Virus record (IMG/VR): IMGVR_UViG_3300022700_000019
Location: 1-23,104 of that record
Length of the DNA stretch: 23,104 bases
Direction: 5' to 3' (one strand)
Source: a virus
The position numbers were made by a program, and so were the translations under genes. Positions 20,600 through 23,104 of the stretch are shown piece after piece (the stretch's first letter is position 1; each line of letters starts with the position of its first letter). The notes under the pieces were generated by a model that saw only the letters and a program-made list of their open reading frames with translations, was not told where the DNA came from and did not search any database.

Positions 20600-20952
20600 T
20601 CGGCCCTCTCTCCCCACATTTCCAGATGCACCAAGTTGTCAAAAACAGGCAAGTAAAGCGCCTCACGCGCTCTCTTTATCTCCGCAAGCGTGCCCTTACT
20701 GTTCTCCCATCCCGGCACCAGGAATAATGCGTCCGATACTTCCAGCCATGCCATTGAGTATTGATAAAACTGCTCAACGGTCAGCTCGCGGTGCCACAAC
20801 TTGATCGCAAAATCCTTGTCGTGCCAGGGACAAAAAGGTGCCATGCCGAGCGCAAAGATTTCAGCGGCGTAAGACTCGCCCTTGCCGATGTTTTGTAATA
20901 CGTCAATCACGTTGTCTGCGCTATAAGCGCCGGCTATGTAGATTCGTTTCAT
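20596..20952 (-). CDS. DUF4406 / nucleoside 2-deoxyribosyltransferase-like protein
   Basis: A 118-aa protein starting MKRIYIAGAYSADN, then MAPFCPWHDKDFAIK, and VSDALFLVPGWENSKGTLAEIKRA. These match the DUF4406 group, relatives of nucleoside 2-deoxyribosyltransferases: a Rossmann-like start and a PGWxxSxG motif near the nucleotide site. It probably binds or cleaves a nucleotide or nucleoside; the reaction is not settled by sequence. GGAGCTTTTCGC precedes the ATG. Its start overlaps the zinc-ribbon gene stop (ATGA). Confidence 0.82.
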   Translation of the reverse strand: MKRIYIAGAYSADNVIDVLQNIGKGESYAAEIFALGMAPFCPWHDKDFAIKLWHRELTVEQFYQYSMAWLEVSDALFLVPGWENSKGTLAEIKRAREALYLPVFDNLVHLEMWGERAE

Positions 20953-21416
20953 GCGAAAAGCTCCATCTCACTTATCCGATCACCGGATCCGTCATAGATG
21001 CTCTCCTGATAGAACGCCCGCAGCTCCAACTCCTCACGTTCGTACCGGACACACTCTTTCCAGCTATAAAACTGTTCAGAACACAAGCACGCCGTCCTAT
21101 GAGCACAGTCAATGTGCGAGCACGGCTTGCCGCGTTTTTTCTTTGGCACGATCTCGCCGGACTTGACCTTTCGGGCATACTCTCTGGCCCGTCGGCGCTT
21201 TGTGTTGTCGTATTGTCGCTTGTGGTTATACTGACATTCAGGACACCGGACGCGGTATCCCTTCCCTGCGTCCGTGAACTCTTTTCCGCAATCCTGACAG
21301 CGGTACTTTTTCGTCTGCATATAACCCTCATGACAGATCGGGCAGCGGTAGCGCTTTTTTGTCAGTGTCTTATCTTGTGACTCATGACCGCAATCGTATA
21401 TGTAGGATATAAACAT
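20949..21416 (-). CDS. Multi-zinc-ribbon protein, 155 aa
   Basis: Several Cys pairs appear in order: YDCGHES, YRCPICHEGY, YRCQDCGKEF, VRCPECQYNH, then later CSHIDCAHRTACLCSEQ. The first half is two to three zinc ribbons; a basic KRRRAREYARKVKSG region follows. Such proteins usually contact nucleic acid or act as adaptors. GGAGGATTCCTG precedes the ATG, which overlaps the upstream stop by one base (TGATG). Specific function unknown. Confidence 0.78.
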   Translation of the reverse strand: MFISYIYDCGHESQDKTLTKKRYRCPICHEGYMQTKKYRCQDCGKEFTDAGKGYRVRCPECQYNHKRQYDNTKRRRAREYARKVKSGEIVPKKKRGKPCSHIDCAHRTACLCSEQFYSWKECVRYEREELELRAFYQESIYDGSGDRISEMELFA

Positions 21417-21799
21417 CAGGAATCCTCCATCTCAATTTCGATTGCTGTGGCGACAAGGTCTACGATGATCCTGTATCCAGCAGCTTTCCTGGCCTCCTCA
21501 GCGGTTTCCCACGAAGTCCATATGTGATTATCATACAAATTAACATACCGCTTCACCTTCCTGACCGGGTTTTCTTCTCCGATCACCTTGACGTTATGGC
21601 CGTGGAAAAGAGAAGGATGGTTGTCGGTCTCTTCATATCTCCCGCAAAGCGTATAAGAAGGCCTGATAGGCATTTTGTTTTTGTATCCGAAAAACGCTAC
21701 TATCGGATATGTTGAGTCTCCATCAATCTCTTCAATCAATCCTCTGCCAATGCGAATATCCGTCACCTTGTCGCCTACCTGAAAATCTTTGTCTTTCAT
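21416..21799 (-). CDS. Hypothetical phage protein, 127 aa
   Basis: Starts MKDKDFQVGDKVTDIRIGRGLIEEI then STYPIVAFFGY and YTLCGRYEETDNHPSLFHG, a beta-rich KOW-like pattern seen in small phage proteins. The C-terminal part (VNLYDNHIWTSWETAEEARKAAG) may be a second small fold. GGAGGAAACCGAA precedes the ATG. No enzymatic motif is seen; role unknown. Confidence 0.75.
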   Translation of the reverse strand: MKDKDFQVGDKVTDIRIGRGLIEEIDGDSTYPIVAFFGYKNKMPIRPSYTLCGRYEETDNHPSLFHGHNVKVIGEENPVRKVKRYVNLYDNHIWTSWETAEEARKAAGYRIIVDLVATAIEIEMEDS

Positions 21800-21813
21800 T
21801 TCGGTTTCCTCCT

Positions 21814-21993
21814 TTACGCTATCTTTTCTTCAGTTATTTTAACAATCGCCATGTGCGGATCTTGGGCAACCGCCGCCCAGAACGCCTCCCTTGCCGCTTT
21901 CTCGGTTAAATAGTAATCAATCGTGACCCATTTTGGAACACCACCAACAAGCTCAACCCTTTGCATTATTTTATATTTAATTAGTTTATCCAT
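21814..21993 (-). CDS. Hypothetical protein, 59 aa
   Basis: Starts MDKLIKYKIMQRVELVGGVPK, followed by WVTIDYYLTEKAAREAFWAAV, a small alpha-beta pattern. ATG at 21993 is preceded by AGGAGATAGGACA; the frame opens earlier at 22026 with no ribosome site. No family recognised. Confidence 0.7.
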   Translation of the reverse strand: MDKLIKYKIMQRVELVGGVPKWVTIDYYLTEKAAREAFWAAVAQDPHMAIVKITEEKIA

Positions 21994-21997
21994 TGTC

Positions 21998-22207
21998 CTA
22001 TCTCCTTTTTTTATTTTTAATGTCACAATCCACCTGCTCCAGTATATCTGCGCCGGGGTCTGGCAACATCGGGAATCCGATACAAACGTCCTCTTCCCCT
22101 ATTACAACATGAACCCCGTCATCATCTCTTGTGTATTCAATCTCTGCGCAATACTCAGTGCAAAGCGCGGACAGCTTATTAATAAATTCAGTCATCTTGC
22201 CGGTCAT
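21998..22207 (-). CDS. Hypothetical protein, 69 aa
   Basis: Starts MTGKMTEFINKLSALCTEYCAEIEY, then VHVVIGEEDVCIGFPML; mixed helix then strands. ATG at 22207 lies 10 bases after GGAGG and overlaps the upstream stop (ATGA). The frame continues upstream to 22354 only as a shadow of that gene. Function unknown. Confidence 0.65.
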   Translation of the reverse strand: MTGKMTEFINKLSALCTEYCAEIEYTRDDDGVHVVIGEEDVCIGFPMLPDPGADILEQVDCDIKNKKRR

Positions 22208-22419
22208 CTTTTCATTGCCTCCTTGACCTGATAATCCACCACCGTCTCCGGCACCTGCTCTCGCAAAATCACGCCGTGCCTGACCACCTGCGTATAATGT
22301 CGCTCCAGCCGTTGCAGCCGTTGGTAGTCCTGATAGGCCGTGTTGTAGAGGCACAGGCCGAGGACAGCGATTAGCAGCAGTAGAGCGGTTATTATGGCGG
22401 TTGGGCGGGTCGTTTGCAT
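22204..22419 (-). CDS. Small membrane-anchored protein, 71 aa
   Basis: A hydrophobic helix at residues ~8-26 (AIITALLLLIAVLGLCLY) follows a short polar start, then a charged helical tail (DYQRLQRLERHY). The topology is a signal-anchor with a likely cytoplasmic or periplasmic coil, as in small phage inner-membrane or spanin-like proteins, but there is no lysis context. The ribosome site before the ATG is weak. Confidence 0.6.
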   Translation of the reverse strand: MQTTRPTAIITALLLLIAVLGLCLYNTAYQDYQRLQRLERHYTQVVRHGVILREQVPETVVDYQVKEAMKR

Positions 22420-22425
22420 GTTTGG

Positions 22426-22662
22426 TTATCTGATTTCAAATAGTCTTTTAAAGCCTTCCACTTTTTTGTTTTGCCCGGCCGCATGGCCACAGTCATATGC
22501 TTTGTTTGCAAATCGCAGGGCGACAATTATCTGGTGGTCAGTCCATTCTTGCGGAACTGATAACAGTATATCCCCGTCGCACGTCATAAGCACAGCCTGC
22601 CCTGGATGGCTTTCAAGGTCGCGCTCTATATAGCAATCTTCCTCATATGCGTATTTTTCCAT
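22426..22662 (-). CDS. Hypothetical protein, 78 aa
   Basis: Starts MEKYAYEEDCYIERDLESHPG, with DGDILLSVPQEWTDHQIIVALRFANKAYDCGHAAG in the middle, a helical end of the type found in small phage proteins. The ATG overlaps the upstream stop by one base (TAATG) with GGAGGCAT nearby. No domain recognised. Confidence 0.7.
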   Translation of the reverse strand: MEKYAYEEDCYIERDLESHPGQAVLMTCDGDILLSVPQEWTDHQIIVALRFANKAYDCGHAAGQNKKVEGFKRLFEIR

Positions 22663-22922
22663 TATGCCTCCTTTGGCAAATAACGATTAAAATCAGGCTT
22701 CGTCTCTATATTATCAATAATGCCGCGAATAACAACACCGGAAATATTGCCATCTCCATCGTAATCTATTACAATGCCTTCAACAGCGCATATACTGTTT
22801 CCGTCTCTGTCGTCAATCTGCACAGAGACTGGTACATCTTCCATCGTTTCGGTATAATCATTATAATCATAAATATATCGGAACACTCTTATTAATTTTG
22901 TATGAAATTCTTTTAAAGTCAT
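22662..22922 (-). CDS. Hypothetical protein, 86 aa
   Basis: Starts MTLKEFHTKLIRVFRYIYDY; the rest is beta-patterned and acidic (VPVSVQIDDRDGNSICAVEGIVIDYDGDGN). No membrane span or Cys pair. AGGAAAGAGTA precedes the ATG. Function unknown. Confidence 0.7.
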   Translation of the reverse strand: MTLKEFHTKLIRVFRYIYDYNDYTETMEDVPVSVQIDDRDGNSICAVEGIVIDYDGDGNISGVVIRGIIDNIETKPDFNRYLPKEA

Positions 22923-22935
22923 TACTCTTTCCTTT

Positions 22936-22958
22936 CCCGCCCGTAGCGGTTGGGCGGG
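22936..22958. repeat. GC-rich hairpin between early genes
   Basis: CCCGCCC and GGGCGGG form a perfect 7-bp stem around a 9-base loop, between the stop of the 34-aa ORF and the ribosome site of the 86-aa gene. Downstream on the minus strand are A-rich bases, not a T run, so it is not a standard terminator. It could protect mRNA or attenuate. Confidence 0.55.
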
Positions 22959-22964
22959 CCATTT

Positions 22965-23069
22965 CTACATCACAAACATCATGACGGTAAGCACATACAC
23001 GACCGCCAGCATCAGAATGATCCCCGCCGCGTATGCCAAGCACTTTGCCAGTCCCTTAATCATTTCCAT
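22965..23069 (-). CDS. 34-aa single-pass membrane peptide
   Basis: ATG at 23069 follows AAGGAGGGAGGT with good spacing. The product starts MEMIKGLAKCLAY and is hydrophobic from residue ~9 to the end (IILMLAVVYVLTVMMFVM), one membrane helix with a short basic N-terminus. It stops just before the GC-rich hairpin. No family recognised. Confidence 0.6.
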   Translation of the reverse strand: MEMIKGLAKCLAYAAGIILMLAVVYVLTVMMFVM

Positions 23070-23104
23070 ACCTCCCTCCTTTTTGGTTGTGAGAAAGCCC
23101 GGAT

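Noticed and set aside
1-23104. Alternative genetic code with TGA as sense codon
   Set aside because: Many genes end at TGA exactly where the next ATG begins (ATGA overlaps), so TGA works as a stop in this genome.
1-23104. CRISPR array, insertion sequence or rRNA
   Set aside because: No regularly spaced repeats, transposase-like protein or rRNA-like sequence was seen on either strand.

Overview
The window is one co-directional block of a tailed-phage (or prophage) genome. Every gene I can support lies on the minus strand, so transcription runs from high to low coordinates. Genes are packed tightly, often with ATGA/TGATG start-stop overlaps, and most have GGAGG-type ribosome sites, as expected for a phage of bacteria. 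The packaging and head genes follow the lambda order (small terminase, large terminase, gpW, portal, protease with nested scaffold, decoration protein, capsid). The host cannot be named from sequence alone. A Gram-negative, proteobacterial-like host (possibly Desulfobacterota) is a weak inference from composition and gene style.

Layout in transcription order. (1) 23069-18422: early accessory genes, mostly small: membrane peptides, a DUF4406 nucleotide-hydrolase-like protein, an ASCH-like protein, zinc-ribbon proteins and a zinc/ribbon-helix-helix-like protein. (2) 18425-15547: a recombination core with a Rad50/SbcC-like ATPase carrying a zinc hook, and a RecT annealase. (3) 15538-14624: small Cys-rich or unknown genes separated by sequences that look like integron attC recombination sites; two sites are convincing and one is a collapsed remnant. 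(4) 14276-13566: a YycJ/WalJ-like metallo-beta-lactamase-fold gene interrupted by an in-frame TGA inside its metal-binding motif. (5) A strong sigma70-type promoter at 13526-13553, then a replication block down to 9211: an unknown DUF3102-reminiscent protein, an unknown 237-aa protein, a lambda-O-like initiator with a predicted origin (iterons plus AT-rich palindrome) inside it, a probable helicase-loader-like protein, a RusA resolvase, a MazG-like protein and small ORFs. (6) 8923-9210: a weakly coding interval just upstream of the terminase genes with a 70-nt imperfect inverted repeat, where lambda-like phages keep cos. (7) 8922-1: packaging and head genes, with a 39-aa membrane protein and an excisionase-like HTH protein inserted between large terminase and gpW.

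Working model: ATPase, RecT and the MBL-fold protein would form a homologous recombination unit, RusA would resolve junctions, the O-like protein would open the internal origin, and the lambda-type terminase and head genes would package the product. The most unusual observations are the attC-like sites between recT and the MBL gene, the stop-containing 6-base insertion in the MBL active-site motif, and the origin embedded in the initiator gene. No integrase, repressor, lysis or tail genes, tRNAs or CRISPR arrays are visible.
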